A DNA stretch of 64,000 nt from Flavobacteriales bacterium UBA5040 (GCA_002415135.1 DIBY01000024.1:124001-188000), one strand, 5' to 3'. Positions 33,779-44,146 are shown, numbered from the stretch's first letter. The notes: generated by a model from the letters alone, not told the origin. Numbers and translations are program-made.

Positions 33779-36700
33779 ATGTATAATCACCCATTGCCCG
33801 CTGACGAAGAAGAGCGTCTCAAAAAATTAGAATATCTAAATCTGCTGGATTTGGGTAAAGATCCAGAGCTGGATGTTTTCGCTGAGGGAGCAAGTCTTAT
33901 TGCAGGTTGCCCAGTCTCGTTAATTTCTGTGATGACTAAGGATTCACAGAATATAAATAGTTGTGTAGGCCTTTTTTTAGATTCTGTCAACCGGCAAGAT
34001 ACCGTTTGTCAATACGTAATTGCCAGTAAAGAAACACTGATCATCAACGACACTTTACTGGATGAACGATCTGCGAAAAACGCTGTGGTCCTGGAGGCTG
34101 GAATCCGTTTTTACTTAGGTATTCCACTTTTAGATGAGGAAGGATTTGTTTTGGGTACGCTTTGTGTGATTGATTATGAGCCCAAAGAACTTTCTGATTA
34201 CCAAGTAGCGACTCTTCAAAAAATGGGCGAAGCGGTGACAAAATTCTTGATAAGCAAAAAAAAGAATATTCAGGCGGAATACTTTAAGCAGACTTTTACC
34301 ATTACCAATAATCTAATTTGTGTTCTTGATGCACAATTTAATCTAAAGGATCTTAATCCTGCTTTTGAAGCAGCTTTACAACTTAGTAAAGATGAGGCAC
34401 TTCATCAAAATTTTTTAAACGTATTAGGAAATCATAATACTGAATTAAGTCTATTGTCAGGAACTTTCCCTAGGAAAGATGAAGTACTTTGTCAAACGAC
34501 CACGATCACAGATTCAAACACAACCGTTATTGTAGAATGGTTATTAAAACAAAATCATTCAGATATTCTTTGTTTTGGGCGAAATATCAGTTCTCAAATC
34601 GAAGAAAATCTGAAACTCGAAAACTCTGAGAAAAGGTTTCGAAATTTTTTCCAAAATGGGATTGGATTGATGAGCATGCATGACTTGCAGGGAAACATTT
34701 TGAGTGTTAACGAGAAAGGTCGCGAATTGCTTAATTATTCTGAACCTGAAATTAAGGGATTAAATTTAAAGGATTTAGTTCCAGAAAAAAATTGGCCTTC
34801 ACTGAATGACTATCTGGCTCGAATCGCTCTGAATAAAGAAGATTTGGGAAATATGCTGTTGCAAAAGAAAAACGGTGAAGAGGTTGTCTGGATGTATCAT
34901 AATATGTTGGAAACAGATGAGGACGGCAATTCCTACGTGGTAAGTACCGCTTTGAATGTGACTGAAAGAATGGTTTTGGAAAAAGATTTAATCTACACCA
35001 AGAAAATACTGGAGCAAACGAATGATGTAGCTCAGGTCGGTGGCTGGGAATTAAATCTTAAAAAAGACACTATTTACTGGTCGCAATCGGTAAAAGAAAT
35101 CCATAAAGTAAATCCCGATTTCGCACCTACGTTCGAAAATGCAGTTGGCTTTTACCAAGGAGAAAATAACGACCGTCTTAATTTTTTACTGGACAGAGCT
35201 ATTAAAGAAGGATTATCTTATGACGAAGAATTTCAACTTCAGCGTGCAGACGGCGTTCTGATTTGGGTAAGAGTGAAAGGAGTACCGGAATTTGAAAATG
35301 GTGTCTGCACAAAAGTTTTCGGCATCATCCAAGATATAGACGATGCTAAAAAAACCTATTTTGAATTGGCTGAAAAGGAAGCAATGCTGCAGTCTTTTGT
35401 GAAGTACGTGCCTGTTTCGATTGCGATGTTTGACCGAAAACTAAATTACCTGTCCGTCAGTAAATCCTGGGAGAAAGAGTTTTACATGAATGATTCAGAA
35501 ATCATTGGGCAGCATATATTTACGATTTCACCCAACGTTCCTCAAGAAAGAAGTAAAATATATTTTGATGCCTTAAAAGGTAAAGTGTATAAAAATGAAA
35601 ATCTGGAGGTTAAAATTGCGGGTAAAGACCAACTTCAAAATTACAATATCGAGGTAAGTCCTTGGTATCTTTCAGAAGGAGTTGTCGGCGGCGTGATCGT
35701 TTCCACCCAAAATATCACCGATTATATAAAGGTAAACGAAGATTTAAAAAACGCAAAAGAAATGGCAGACATTGCCAGCAGAGCCAAATCTGAGTTCTTG
35801 GCGAATATGAGTCACGAAATCAGGACACCACTGAATGGCGTTATAGGATTTTCAGATCTTTTATTAAAAACTCCACTTAATGAAATGCAGACTCAATACC
35901 TCAACTATATTAATGAGTCGGGTGAAAGTTTGCTAAATATCATTAATGACATCCTTGATTTCTCTAAAATAGAATCAGGAAAAATGGAACTCTTGATCGA
36001 CAAATCCAATATTTATGACATGGTAAGCCAGGTAGTAAATGTTATTCTTTATCAGTCGCAAAGAAAAAACATCGAATTACTTCTCAATATTGAGCAAGGA
36101 TTACCGAAAACATTATTTTTAGATGAATCGAGAATCAAGCAGGTATTAATCAATCTTCTGGGTAATGCCGTTAAATTTACGCAGCAGGGCGAGATAGAAT
36201 TGAAAGTAGAGAAACTTAATATTGTAGGTGAAAACATCACTTTACGATTTGCAGTTCGGGACACCGGAATTGGTATTCCTCTGGATAAGCAGCAACGTAT
36301 TTTCGACGCCTTCACTCAGGAGGACAGTTCGGTAAGCAAGAAATATGGTGGAACAGGTTTAGGCTTAACCATTTCAAACAATATTTTGAGATATATGGGC
36401 AGCAACCTTTCACTTTCCAGTGAGTTAGAAAGTGGTTCTGTATTCTACTTTGACATTACCGTTCCGTACGAAACTGAAAGTTTTGATGAAAATGAAAATT
36501 TAAATATCGATCGCGTGCTGATTGTAGATGATAACGAAAACAACCGTGTTATTCTGCAACATATGTTGACCTACAAAAACATCGAGTCAAAATTAGCTGC
36601 CAATGGTATGGAGGCACTTCAGATCTTAATGACCGGAGAACGTTTTGATGTAATTTTAATGGATTATCATATGCCGATCATTTCCGGTTTGGAAACGATT

Positions 36701-37678
36701 GAAAAAATAAAAGAGTTATTCACTAAACAGGATGAGCTTTCACCTCTAATTGTTTTACACACTTCGTCGGAAGAGCACGATGTGATCAATTCTTTCCGTC
36801 AGGATGACAAATCTTTCTGTTTACTTAAACCAATAAAATCTGAAGAACTCTACAGTACGCTGAGACGCGCTGTGAAGAATAAAACGGCGGATGCAGAACT
36901 CATCAATCACTCACAAGAAAAAAGGCAATCTGCCTTTCCGGGTACGCTGAATGTACTTCTGGTTGATGACAATCCCGTTAATATGGTATTGAATAACAAG
37001 ATGATGCAATCACTTATTCCAGAGGTGCAATTAACTGAAATGATCGATGGCCTTCAAGCACTCAATGCGTGTAAAGAAGAAAAATTTGATCTTATTCTGA
37101 TGGATGTTCAGATGCCGATCATGGATGGAATTGAGTCTACCAAACAAATACGCCAATTACCTGAATACGCCGAAGTTCCCATTATCGGAGTTACAGCAGG
37201 AAATATATTGGGTGAAAAAGAGAAATGCCTTGCCGCCGGAATGAACGATTTCTTACCAAAACCTCTGAGACAAGCTGACCTTTTAGAAAAATTACTGATG
37301 CATATTACTTTAAATGAAACCGATTCATCTGCTAAGACAATAGATAGTGACCAGTATCTTGATCTTGACATGATGAATGAAAGAATAGGTGATGATGAGG
37401 AGTTTAGAATAATGTTCCTTAATTTGGTACTGCAGGAACTTAACCTTTCTCAGGATAATTTAAGAAATGCAGTGACAGAAAATAATATGGACGATATTAA
37501 AACGATTCTGCACAAACTGAAAGGAACTGCTGGAACTGCTGGATTGTTCAAACTTGCAGAAACTGCTGCCAAGTGGGAGAACAAGGTAGAAAACCAGGCA
37601 GGAAATGCGTCCATGACCAAAGAAATAGAAGTTGAAATAGCAATCGGACTAGATTTAATGAAAGGATTGCTAAATTAA
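33779..37678 (+). CDS. Hybrid sensor histidine kinase with GAF, PAS domains, two receivers and HPt
   Basis: A 1299-residue cytoplasmic phosphorelay protein with no membrane helix. Order: GAF (about 1-160, LGIPLLDEEGFVLGTLCVID), four PAS/PAC units (about 165-655), HisKA with phospho-acceptor His679 (NMSHEIRTPLNG), HATPase (N box LLGNAVKFT, DTGIGIP, GTGLGLTIS), receiver 1 with Asp962, receiver 2 with Asp1109 and a C-terminal HPt with His1245 (ILHKLKGTAGTAG). All phosphate sites are intact, so it can run a full His-Asp-His relay on its own and pass phosphate to the response regulator encoded 14 bp downstream. Redox or small-ligand sensing through GAF/PAS is inference. Confidence 0.93.
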   Translation: MYNHPLPADEEERLKKLEYLNLLDLGKDPELDVFAEGASLIAGCPVSLISVMTKDSQNINSCVGLFLDSVNRQDTVCQYVIASKETLIINDTLLDERSAKNAVVLEAGIRFYLGIPLLDEEGFVLGTLCVIDYEPKELSDYQVATLQKMGEAVTKFLISKKKNIQAEYFKQTFTITNNLICVLDAQFNLKDLNPAFEAALQLSKDEALHQNFLNVLGNHNTELSLLSGTFPRKDEVLCQTTTITDSNTTVIVEWLLKQNHSDILCFGRNISSQIEENLKLENSEKRFRNFFQNGIGLMSMHDLQGNILSVNEKGRELLNYSEPEIKGLNLKDLVPEKNWPSLNDYLARIALNKEDLGNMLLQKKNGEEVVWMYHNMLETDEDGNSYVVSTALNVTERMVLEKDLIYTKKILEQTNDVAQVGGWELNLKKDTIYWSQSVKEIHKVNPDFAPTFENAVGFYQGENNDRLNFLLDRAIKEGLSYDEEFQLQRADGVLIWVRVKGVPEFENGVCTKVFGIIQDIDDAKKTYFELAEKEAMLQSFVKYVPVSIAMFDRKLNYLSVSKSWEKEFYMNDSEIIGQHIFTISPNVPQERSKIYFDALKGKVYKNENLEVKIAGKDQLQNYNIEVSPWYLSEGVVGGVIVSTQNITDYIKVNEDLKNAKEMADIASRAKSEFLANMSHEIRTPLNGVIGFSDLLLKTPLNEMQTQYLNYINESGESLLNIINDILDFSKIESGKMELLIDKSNIYDMVSQVVNVILYQSQRKNIELLLNIEQGLPKTLFLDESRIKQVLINLLGNAVKFTQQGEIELKVEKLNIVGENITLRFAVRDTGIGIPLDKQQRIFDAFTQEDSSVSKKYGGTGLGLTISNNILRYMGSNLSLSSELESGSVFYFDITVPYETESFDENENLNIDRVLIVDDNENNRVILQHMLTYKNIESKLAANGMEALQILMTGERFDVILMDYHMPIISGLETIEKIKELFTKQDELSPLIVLHTSSEEHDVINSFRQDDKSFCLLKPIKSEELYSTLRRAVKNKTADAELINHSQEKRQSAFPGTLNVLLVDDNPVNMVLNNKMMQSLIPEVQLTEMIDGLQALNACKEEKFDLILMDVQMPIMDGIESTKQIRQLPEYAEVPIIGVTAGNILGEKEKCLAAGMNDFLPKPLRQADLLEKLLMHITLNETDSSAKTIDSDQYLDLDMMNERIGDDEEFRIMFLNLVLQELNLSQDNLRNAVTENNMDDIKTILHKLKGTAGTAGLFKLAETAAKWENKVENQAGNASMTKEIEVEIAIGLDLMKGLLN

Positions 37679-37692
37679 AAAAAAGAAAAAAT

Positions 37693-38049
37693 ATGGTGAT
37701 TTTAATCGCTGAAGACGACGAATTGATCTTAAGAACAATAGAACATAAATTACTTAAAGAAGGATATAAAGTGATCCTGAGCCGTAACGGAAATGAAGCC
37801 ATTGAGCACATAAAAAACACCGTGGTAAACCTGATCATCACAGATATTATGATGCCCTTTGCTTCAGGTATTGAAATCCTTTCGGCCATGAATTCAACGG
37901 GAAAAAAAATACCCGTGATCATGCTTTCAAGTATGGGACAGGAAGAAGTCATTCTTAATGCTTTCGATTTAGGAGCTTCCGATTTTATTGTAAAGCCTTT
38001 CAGTCCTAATGAACTAATGCTCAGGATTAAAAGATTGATTTCTAAATAG
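37693..38049 (+). CDS. Single-domain response regulator
   Basis: A 118-residue CheY-like receiver with no output domain. The acidic pocket is AEDDE, the phospho-acceptor is Asp51 (ITDIMMPF), the switch Thr/Ser is in MLSSMG and the conserved Lys in VKPFSP. It is 14 bp after the hybrid kinase and 7 bp before the HEAT-repeat gene, so it is the probable acceptor of the HPt phosphate. With no DNA-binding part, it should act through protein contacts, possibly with the HEAT-repeat protein encoded next. Confidence 0.9.
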   Translation: MVILIAEDDELILRTIEHKLLKEGYKVILSRNGNEAIEHIKNTVVNLIITDIMMPFASGIEILSAMNSTGKKIPVIMLSSMGQEEVILNAFDLGASDFIVKPFSPNELMLRIKRLISK

Positions 38050-38056
38050 AAGAATA

Positions 38057-39130
38057 ATGCTGTTTTTAGACATCTCATTACGTTTTCTTTTCGACACTTT
38101 TTTGGGAATACTGTTAATCGTTTTCTTATTAATTATCGGGGTTCTGTATTATAGCTTTCACCTTTTTAAAAAACTCATCCATCTTATAAAATGGTCCCAG
38201 GAAATTGATCATAAAGTTTCGGAAGCAATCGTTTACGGCGGTGAAGAAGCAGAAACAACGTCTGACAGTTTCAGTCGATTTTCTAACAATTCTTCTTTCA
38301 GAGATTTATTTTTAGAAAAACTGGTCGACTCCGAAAAGAAGTTTTCTGGTGCTGCACAAAATGAAATCAGTAAACTCTTTCAGGATTATAATCTTGAGAA
38401 AGAAACACTTAAAAAAATAAATCAAAAAAAACCACATCTTATTGCAGGAGGAATACAGGAAGTGGCTTCTATGCGGGTGGAATCGGCAGTTCCTAAAATA
38501 GCGTCTTTTTTAAACCATCCTTCACCACTCGTTTATCAGGAAGCTCAGTATGCGATGGTTAGTTTTAAAGATTTCGATGGTCTCCAGTTCTTAGATACCG
38601 TTCCTAATAAAATTTCAGAATGGCAACAATTGCGTTTGCTTATATCAGTCTCTCATGTTCCTCCAAATTGCGAAGAGACGGTGAACAACTGGTTACAAAG
38701 TCAAAATGATTCTGTGATTATTTTCACGCTTCGTTTACTGAGAAAATTTCAGATGTTATCATTTTATGATCGTGTTCAGGATTTACTCGAGCATTCTTCT
38801 GAAGAAATTAGAATTCAGGCCGTACAAACTTTACAGTCTCTGGAGAATTCTTCCACTGTAGAACATCTGACAGAATCTTATGAGATCCAAACTCCTGAAG
38901 TTCAGGTCGAAATAATCCGTGCTTTAAAAAGATCAAAAGATCAGCGGTGCGTCGATTTCTTGAAAAAAGAATTGATCAATCACCCTTTTCCAAAGTTAAA
39001 AATTCTGGCAGCCGAAACTCTATTTTTTTTGGGATACCAAGACTATTTAATCAGCCTTGTACATGACGAATCTTCATCAGAACAGCTGGTTCAAATAATT
39101 AAACATTCAATGCAGGAAAAAGTATGGTAG
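38057..39130 (+). CDS. Membrane-anchored HEAT-repeat protein
   Basis: A 357-residue protein. One N-terminal membrane helix (FDTFLGILLIVFLLIIGVLY) is followed by a short amphipathic linker and a C-terminal alpha-solenoid of HEAT-like repeats (MRVESAVPKIASFLNHPSPL, IRIQAVQTLQSLENSS, EVQVEIIRALKRSKDQ, KLKILAAETLFFLGY). Such solenoids serve as protein docks. Placed between a response regulator and a glycosyltransferase gene whose start it overlaps by 7 bases, it probably links the signal to the enzyme at the cytoplasmic face; this is inference. Confidence 0.8.
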   Translation: MLFLDISLRFLFDTFLGILLIVFLLIIGVLYYSFHLFKKLIHLIKWSQEIDHKVSEAIVYGGEEAETTSDSFSRFSNNSSFRDLFLEKLVDSEKKFSGAAQNEISKLFQDYNLEKETLKKINQKKPHLIAGGIQEVASMRVESAVPKIASFLNHPSPLVYQEAQYAMVSFKDFDGLQFLDTVPNKISEWQQLRLLISVSHVPPNCEETVNNWLQSQNDSVIIFTLRLLRKFQMLSFYDRVQDLLEHSSEEIRIQAVQTLQSLENSSTVEHLTESYEIQTPEVQVEIIRALKRSKDQRCVDFLKKELINHPFPKLKILAAETLFFLGYQDYLISLVHDESSSEQLVQIIKHSMQEKVW

Positions 39131-42100
39131 AATTTTCACATATTATCTACGAAATCATCATATGGTTATTTTTGATCTATGGAACTGCCGTATTTCTTGT
39201 TTATGGCTGGATCGGAATCTATGCACTCGGTGCTGTAATTCGCTACAAAAAAGAGAATACTTTTACAGACTACAGCATTATCGCTTCTAATTCGAATGCG
39301 CCCACTTTCAGCATTATTGCTCCTGCCTACAATGAAGGCATGACCATCGTCGAAAATGTAAGATCTCTTTTATCTCTTTATTATCATAATTTAGAAATCA
39401 TCATCGTCAATGATGGAAGCAAAGATGATTCAATGTTAAAGCTGATCGAAGCTTATGAATTGGAAGCGGTTTCTTTTTTTGTGCAGGGCGAAATAGAAAC
39501 CAATAAAATAAGAGAAGTTTATAAAAGTAAAAATCCAGCGTTTAAAAAATTAATAATCGTCCATAAAGATAATGGCGGAAAAGCAGATGCGCTGAACGTT
39601 GGCGTCAATATCTCTTCTGGTGAATATCTGGTCTGCATTGATGTTGACTGTATTTTGGAGCAGGATGCTATTCTGAAATTGGCAAAACCATTTCTGGAAC
39701 AAACCGATAAAAAACTAATTGCCTGTGGTGGCGTAATCCGGTTGGCCAATAACTGTAGAATTGAAAATGGCAAAGTGACCGATGTTAATATTCCTAAAAC
39801 ACTTTTAGGAAGAACTCAGGCTTTAGAATACATTAGAGCTTTTGTATTGGGAAGAATGGCTTGGTCGAGAGCTTCAGGGCTCATTTTAATATCAGGAGCT
39901 TTCGGAGTCTTTGACCGAAAAATCGTTTTGGAAGTTGGTGGTTATGATCGACACACGGTCGGTGAAGATATGGAGTTAGTGGTTCGGATGCGAAAGTATA
40001 TGGAAGAACTCAAAGAGCCGTATGAAGTAATTACCATTCCAGATCCGTTGTGCTGGACCGAAGCGCCGGAAACCAAAGACATTCTTAAAAAACAACGGAA
40101 TAGATGGATGCGCGGAACGATGGAAACGCTCTGGAAACATCGTAAATTAATGTTTAATCCAAAATACGGAAAACTTGGAATGATAAGCCTTCCCTATTGG
40201 TTCTTATTTGAATTCCTGGGTCCTTTGGTTGAATTTACGGGATATGTTATTTTCATTATTTTCTTAATATTTGGAATTATCAATTGGCCCTTCTTTCTGG
40301 TTTTATTTGCTTTGGTCATCTCAACAGGATTTCTTTTTTCGATTTATGGAATTTTAGTAGATCTTGTCAGTCATCAGGTTTACGCAAAAAGGAAAGATTT
40401 TTTCACGCTGATCGGAACAGCTATTTTAGAACCTTTTTACTTTCATCCGCTTGTTGTAAAATCTGGCGTGCAAGGCTTTGTAGATTATTTTAAAAAATCT
40501 CACGCTTGGGGCGAAATGACCAGACAGGGGTTTAATCAAAGCAATCAGGATTTACCTTTCAAAGAACGAATGTGGGCAACCCTTCAAGTTGGACTGCAAA
40601 AATGGGGCGTATTTGCCAGCGTCTTTTTCTTATTGTTTTCAATAGGAATCGCAGCCGAATGGGCTTGGTATCGATATACTTTTTCAGCAATTAACAGCTC
40701 AATTATAGGAGAGAATCTACTGCTGAATAATTTCATTTTTATTTTAAAATTGATTTTTGGCTTTGGAATCATTTATCTGTTGATCAACTTCGTCAAAGAA
40801 AATTGGGCTAAAGCTTTATTAATGGTCGCGTTTACCATTATCGTCGTAAGCCAATATCTCTTATTCATTTATTTTTCAGAATCCCGTAATTTATTGGGAG
40901 CCGATATTCTGTATTACAGTGAAGAAGAGATGAAGCAAATTTTAGAAGCGAGCGGAATGCTCAATTTTCAAAACACTGCCTTGATAATAATTTTGATTGC
41001 TATTTCATTTGTCCCGTTTTGGCTTGCAGGAAAATCATCTTTTAAAGCAAAATATATAGGCTTGACTTTTTTAGGTTTGGGCGTCATAAGTTTTTTAATT
41101 CCTACTCAGTTTGTTCAGTTAAATAATTCAAATTCCATAAGTGAATTTGATCAAAACGCTGCAAAAAGTAAATGGGCTTATTTCTTTAACTCTAACGTCG
41201 ACAACTTTGTCAATGATTATCCTGAGTTAGCTTCTCTTTGGGGCGAAACAAATGGTTTTGAAATGAGTTCGGAAATGATCGATAAAGAATTCCCTTTTTG
41301 GCGCAAAGAAAACACTGCTGATTTTCTGGGATCTTATCTTACCAAGTCAGAAAAAGTTCCGAACCTCGTTTTTGTAATTGTGGAAGGCTTGGGACACGCT
41401 TACAGTTCACCCAATGGCTATGTTGGTAATTTCACTCCTTTCATTGATTCCTTAGCAAATAAAAGTCTTTATTGGGAAAATAATCTAAGTTCTTCGGGTA
41501 GAACATTTGGCGTTTTACCAACGATCACAGGATCTCTGCCATTTGGGAAAAATGGCTTTCTGGAAATAGAAAAAACGCCCGATCATTTCAACCTTTACAA
41601 TATTTTAAAATCAAACGGATTTGAAACAGGTTTCTTCTATGGTGGCAACAGCAGTTTTGATCGCACGAAAGAATTTTTGCAGTACAGTAAAGTAGATCAT
41701 ATCATCGATCAATTCTCCTACGAAGCACCGTACCAAAAATTACCTGCAAGTGTGGGTGGCGAAAGCTGGGGTTATGAAGATCAGGCTGTTTTCGGAAAAA
41801 TGCTGCAAGTACAAAAATCGATCTCGAAACCTTATTTTGATATCATTCTCACTTTATCTACACACAATCCTTTTTTAATTAATAACACCGCTTATTACGA
41901 AAAGATGTTCACCCAAAGAGTGAACTCAAATCAGATTTCAAAGGATCAGAAAAAGTGGGCTTTGGAAAATAAAAAACAATTGGTTTCTGTTTTAAATGTG
42001 GATGATGCTCTGAAAGATTTTTTCAAAAGTTATGAAAAACGACCTGATTTCGACAATACTATCTTTGTTATAACTGGCGATCACAGCATGCCAGAGATCA

Positions 42101-42564
42101 CATTGCAGACCAAAATCGACCGCTACCGTGTTCCCTTACTCGTCTATTCTCCCCTTTTGAAAAAGCCTAAACACTTCACCAACATTGTCAGTCATTTTGA
42201 TGTTGCACCGTCCATTCTTGCTTACTATCGGAGTAACTACAACATTTCAACCCCTTCTACCGTCTCATGGATTGGTAGAGGTCTTTCGGATAATATACGC
42301 ACTGACCACTTAAGAATTCCTTTAATGCAGAGTAAAAATCAGCTGATCGATTTCGGTTACGGGAAATACCACGTGCAAAACAATCAACTTCTTATTTTAA
42401 ATAATATGCAGGAAGAGGTGATTATTGATGACAAGATTTTTAAGAAAGCCAACGAAAGTTTCAAGCAATTCAAAAACATGAACTCGCAGTTTTACAATAC
42501 CAACAAGCTAATGCCTGATTCTGTTTTCGTCAATTTCATGAAGAAGACTCAACCAAAATTCTAA
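39124..42564 (+). CDS. Glycosyltransferase family 2 fused to an LtaS-like sulfatase/phosphotransferase domain
   Basis: A 1146-residue membrane enzyme. The N-terminal half is a processive GT2 of the hyaluronan/poly-GlcNAc synthase type: helix at 9-35, SIIAPAYNEG, DxD (Asp173, Asp175), SGAFGVFDRK, GEDMEL and QRNRW (Gln324-Trp328), then several helices up to about 690. The C-terminal half is an extracytoplasmic alkaline-phosphatase-like domain: Glu754 in VIVEGLG, Thr794 in SSSGRTFG as candidate nucleophile, THNPF, and TGDHSMPE (Asp986, His987) binding metal, as in lipoteichoic acid synthase and phosphoethanolamine transferases. One polypeptide could thus make a glycan and add phospho groups to it. 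Confidence 0.88.
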   Translation: MVEFSHIIYEIIIWLFLIYGTAVFLVYGWIGIYALGAVIRYKKENTFTDYSIIASNSNAPTFSIIAPAYNEGMTIVENVRSLLSLYYHNLEIIIVNDGSKDDSMLKLIEAYELEAVSFFVQGEIETNKIREVYKSKNPAFKKLIIVHKDNGGKADALNVGVNISSGEYLVCIDVDCILEQDAILKLAKPFLEQTDKKLIACGGVIRLANNCRIENGKVTDVNIPKTLLGRTQALEYIRAFVLGRMAWSRASGLILISGAFGVFDRKIVLEVGGYDRHTVGEDMELVVRMRKYMEELKEPYEVITIPDPLCWTEAPETKDILKKQRNRWMRGTMETLWKHRKLMFNPKYGKLGMISLPYWFLFEFLGPLVEFTGYVIFIIFLIFGIINWPFFLVLFALVISTGFLFSIYGILVDLVSHQVYAKRKDFFTLIGTAILEPFYFHPLVVKSGVQGFVDYFKKSHAWGEMTRQGFNQSNQDLPFKERMWATLQVGLQKWGVFASVFFLLFSIGIAAEWAWYRYTFSAINSSIIGENLLLNNFIFILKLIFGFGIIYLLINFVKENWAKALLMVAFTIIVVSQYLLFIYFSESRNLLGADILYYSEEEMKQILEASGMLNFQNTALIIILIAISFVPFWLAGKSSFKAKYIGLTFLGLGVISFLIPTQFVQLNNSNSISEFDQNAAKSKWAYFFNSNVDNFVNDYPELASLWGETNGFEMSSEMIDKEFPFWRKENTADFLGSYLTKSEKVPNLVFVIVEGLGHAYSSPNGYVGNFTPFIDSLANKSLYWENNLSSSGRTFGVLPTITGSLPFGKNGFLEIEKTPDHFNLYNILKSNGFETGFFYGGNSSFDRTKEFLQYSKVDHIIDQFSYEAPYQKLPASVGGESWGYEDQAVFGKMLQVQKSISKPYFDIILTLSTHNPFLINNTAYYEKMFTQRVNSNQISKDQKKWALENKKQLVSVLNVDDALKDFFKSYEKRPDFDNTIFVITGDHSMPEITLQTKIDRYRVPLLVYSPLLKKPKHFTNIVSHFDVAPSILAYYRSNYNISTPSTVSWIGRGLSDNIRTDHLRIPLMQSKNQLIDFGYGKYHVQNNQLLILNNMQEEVIIDDKIFKKANESFKQFKNMNSQFYNTNKLMPDSVFVNFMKKTQPKF

Positions 42565-43799
42565 AATTTCTTGGTATAACCTAAACTAATATCATATTGA
42601 TTTCCCTTTGTATTCGGTAGATATTCCTGATTGTAATACATTGCAGAAATAGAGAACAAATTGGTTTTCTTTATGGCAAAATTATACTCGCCACCAACTT
42701 TAAAGGTTTTTAGCTTATAGGTTTCATTCTCCAACAAACTGCTTTGATAGTCTTCTGGGCTGATTCCCGTACCGATTTGAAAAGCAAAATAATCTGATGC
42801 ACCTTTCGTGTAATAACGGACGGTTCCCGTGTAAGAATGAGAAATATTTTTATTATCCGGTGTGATATACGTTCGCAAATTAAACCAGAAGTTTTTATAA
42901 TATTTTCCTACAGATGCCGTATACATCCATATATTATTACTGAAATAAAGTTGGCGATAACCAATTTCAGCTTCGTAACTTTTAGGAAGATTTGCATTTA
43001 AAGAAACACCACTTCTAAATTTTGGAAAGATTCCGACATCATTAGAGTAACCCGCTCCAACGTATAGATAGAACATTTTAGACAACTTCGGGTAAGCTTC
43101 AAGTTCTAATTGAGTCCCGGTTTCTGCAAATTTATTGGCAAAGTTTCCTTTAAGAATAACTGAACCGATGGGCGTAATTCTTTTATAACTAACTCCTACG
43201 ATATGCCAGTCATCATCGAATTGTCGATCGAAATGAGAATAATTATAAGTGATCCCAATTGCGTTTTTCGATGTAAAATCATTGATCTTAATGGACAGCG
43301 CTCTTGCTTCTGTATTTTTTGGATCAATCTTTAAAAGAGTATTTACCGATTTTTCGGCTTCTGTATAATTATTGCTGTTATAGTCAACTTTTGCTTTCAA
43401 TAATAAGAGCTCTTGAGATTCAGGATGATACTGCAATCCTTTATTCAAAATTTCAATTGCTTTTGAATTTTGGTCATTCCAATATTCCAAAGAAGCGTAA
43501 GCAATAAAAAAATCTTCATCTTTCACTTCTCTTTTCTGAAGACCTTCGAAAACAGCTCGCGCCGAACTCAGATCATCTGTCCAAGTATAAACACGTCCTA
43601 AAAAAATAGAAATATCGGTATAGTCGGGCGCTTGATCTAATGCTTGCTTCGCAAGTTTTATAGAAGTTGGATAATCTTTTTGTTCAAAAGCAGCGTTTCG
43701 AGCTTCAACAAATAATTCGTCAGCGGTTAAATTTTGCTGACTGTAAAGTGCAAAAGGAAATAACAACAGTAGTAAAAAGCCAAGACATTTATTCATCAA
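42561..43799 (-). CDS. YaiO-family TPR and outer-membrane beta-barrel protein
   Basis: A 412-residue envelope protein. Signal peptide MMNKCLGFLLLLLFPFALYSQ, then about four TPR-like helical repeats (TSIKLAKQALDQAPDYTD, AIEILNKGLQYHPESQELLL, AEKSVNTLLKIDPKNTEA) and a C-terminal beta-barrel of about 220 residues with alternating aromatic strands ending in the usual aromatic residue (ISLGYTKKF). This is the YaiO layout. It converges on the glycosyltransferase gene with 4 bases of overlap. TPR-plus-barrel proteins such as PgaA and BcsC export polysaccharides, so it may be the outer-membrane partner of the fusion enzyme. Confidence 0.85.
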   Translation of the reverse strand: MMNKCLGFLLLLLFPFALYSQQNLTADELFVEARNAAFEQKDYPTSIKLAKQALDQAPDYTDISIFLGRVYTWTDDLSSARAVFEGLQKREVKDEDFFIAYASLEYWNDQNSKAIEILNKGLQYHPESQELLLLKAKVDYNSNNYTEAEKSVNTLLKIDPKNTEARALSIKINDFTSKNAIGITYNYSHFDRQFDDDWHIVGVSYKRITPIGSVILKGNFANKFAETGTQLELEAYPKLSKMFYLYVGAGYSNDVGIFPKFRSGVSLNANLPKSYEAEIGYRQLYFSNNIWMYTASVGKYYKNFWFNLRTYITPDNKNISHSYTGTVRYYTKGASDYFAFQIGTGISPEDYQSSLLENETYKLKTFKVGGEYNFAIKKTNLFSISAMYYNQEYLPNTKGNQYDISLGYTKKF

Positions 43800-44146
43800 A
43801 TTTTAGATAAAGGGTAACAATTCTTTTATAGAAATTCAGGTCACAAATATATTGAACTTTTATTTAGTTACTCATACTATTAAAGCTATAAAGACTCCAC
43901 TTTTAAATTATTAAAAGATTCTCCTTCCTTTAAATGATTGATAAATTATGGTGTAGAGAAAATCGTATTAACTGAAGCACAGTAAAATTTGTAAGCTCTA
44001 TTTAAACTAATCACATCAATACACTCTACCTCCTATTTCTAATATCATTTCTTAAATTAGTATAAAACCTTACTAGATTCCAAAGAAAGGTGTAATATTT
44101 GAATACCATTAGCGACTTCTCAATAAAAGACATTTTTTCCATTTTT
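43800..44146. other. Gene-free stretch
   Basis: 347 bp, AT-rich, between the divergent YaiO-like gene and the repair operon. A TAnnTTTG-like sequence near 44093-44101 (with three spacer bases) precedes the exonuclease gene. No hairpin terminator, repeat or small ORF of note was seen. Confidence 0.5.
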
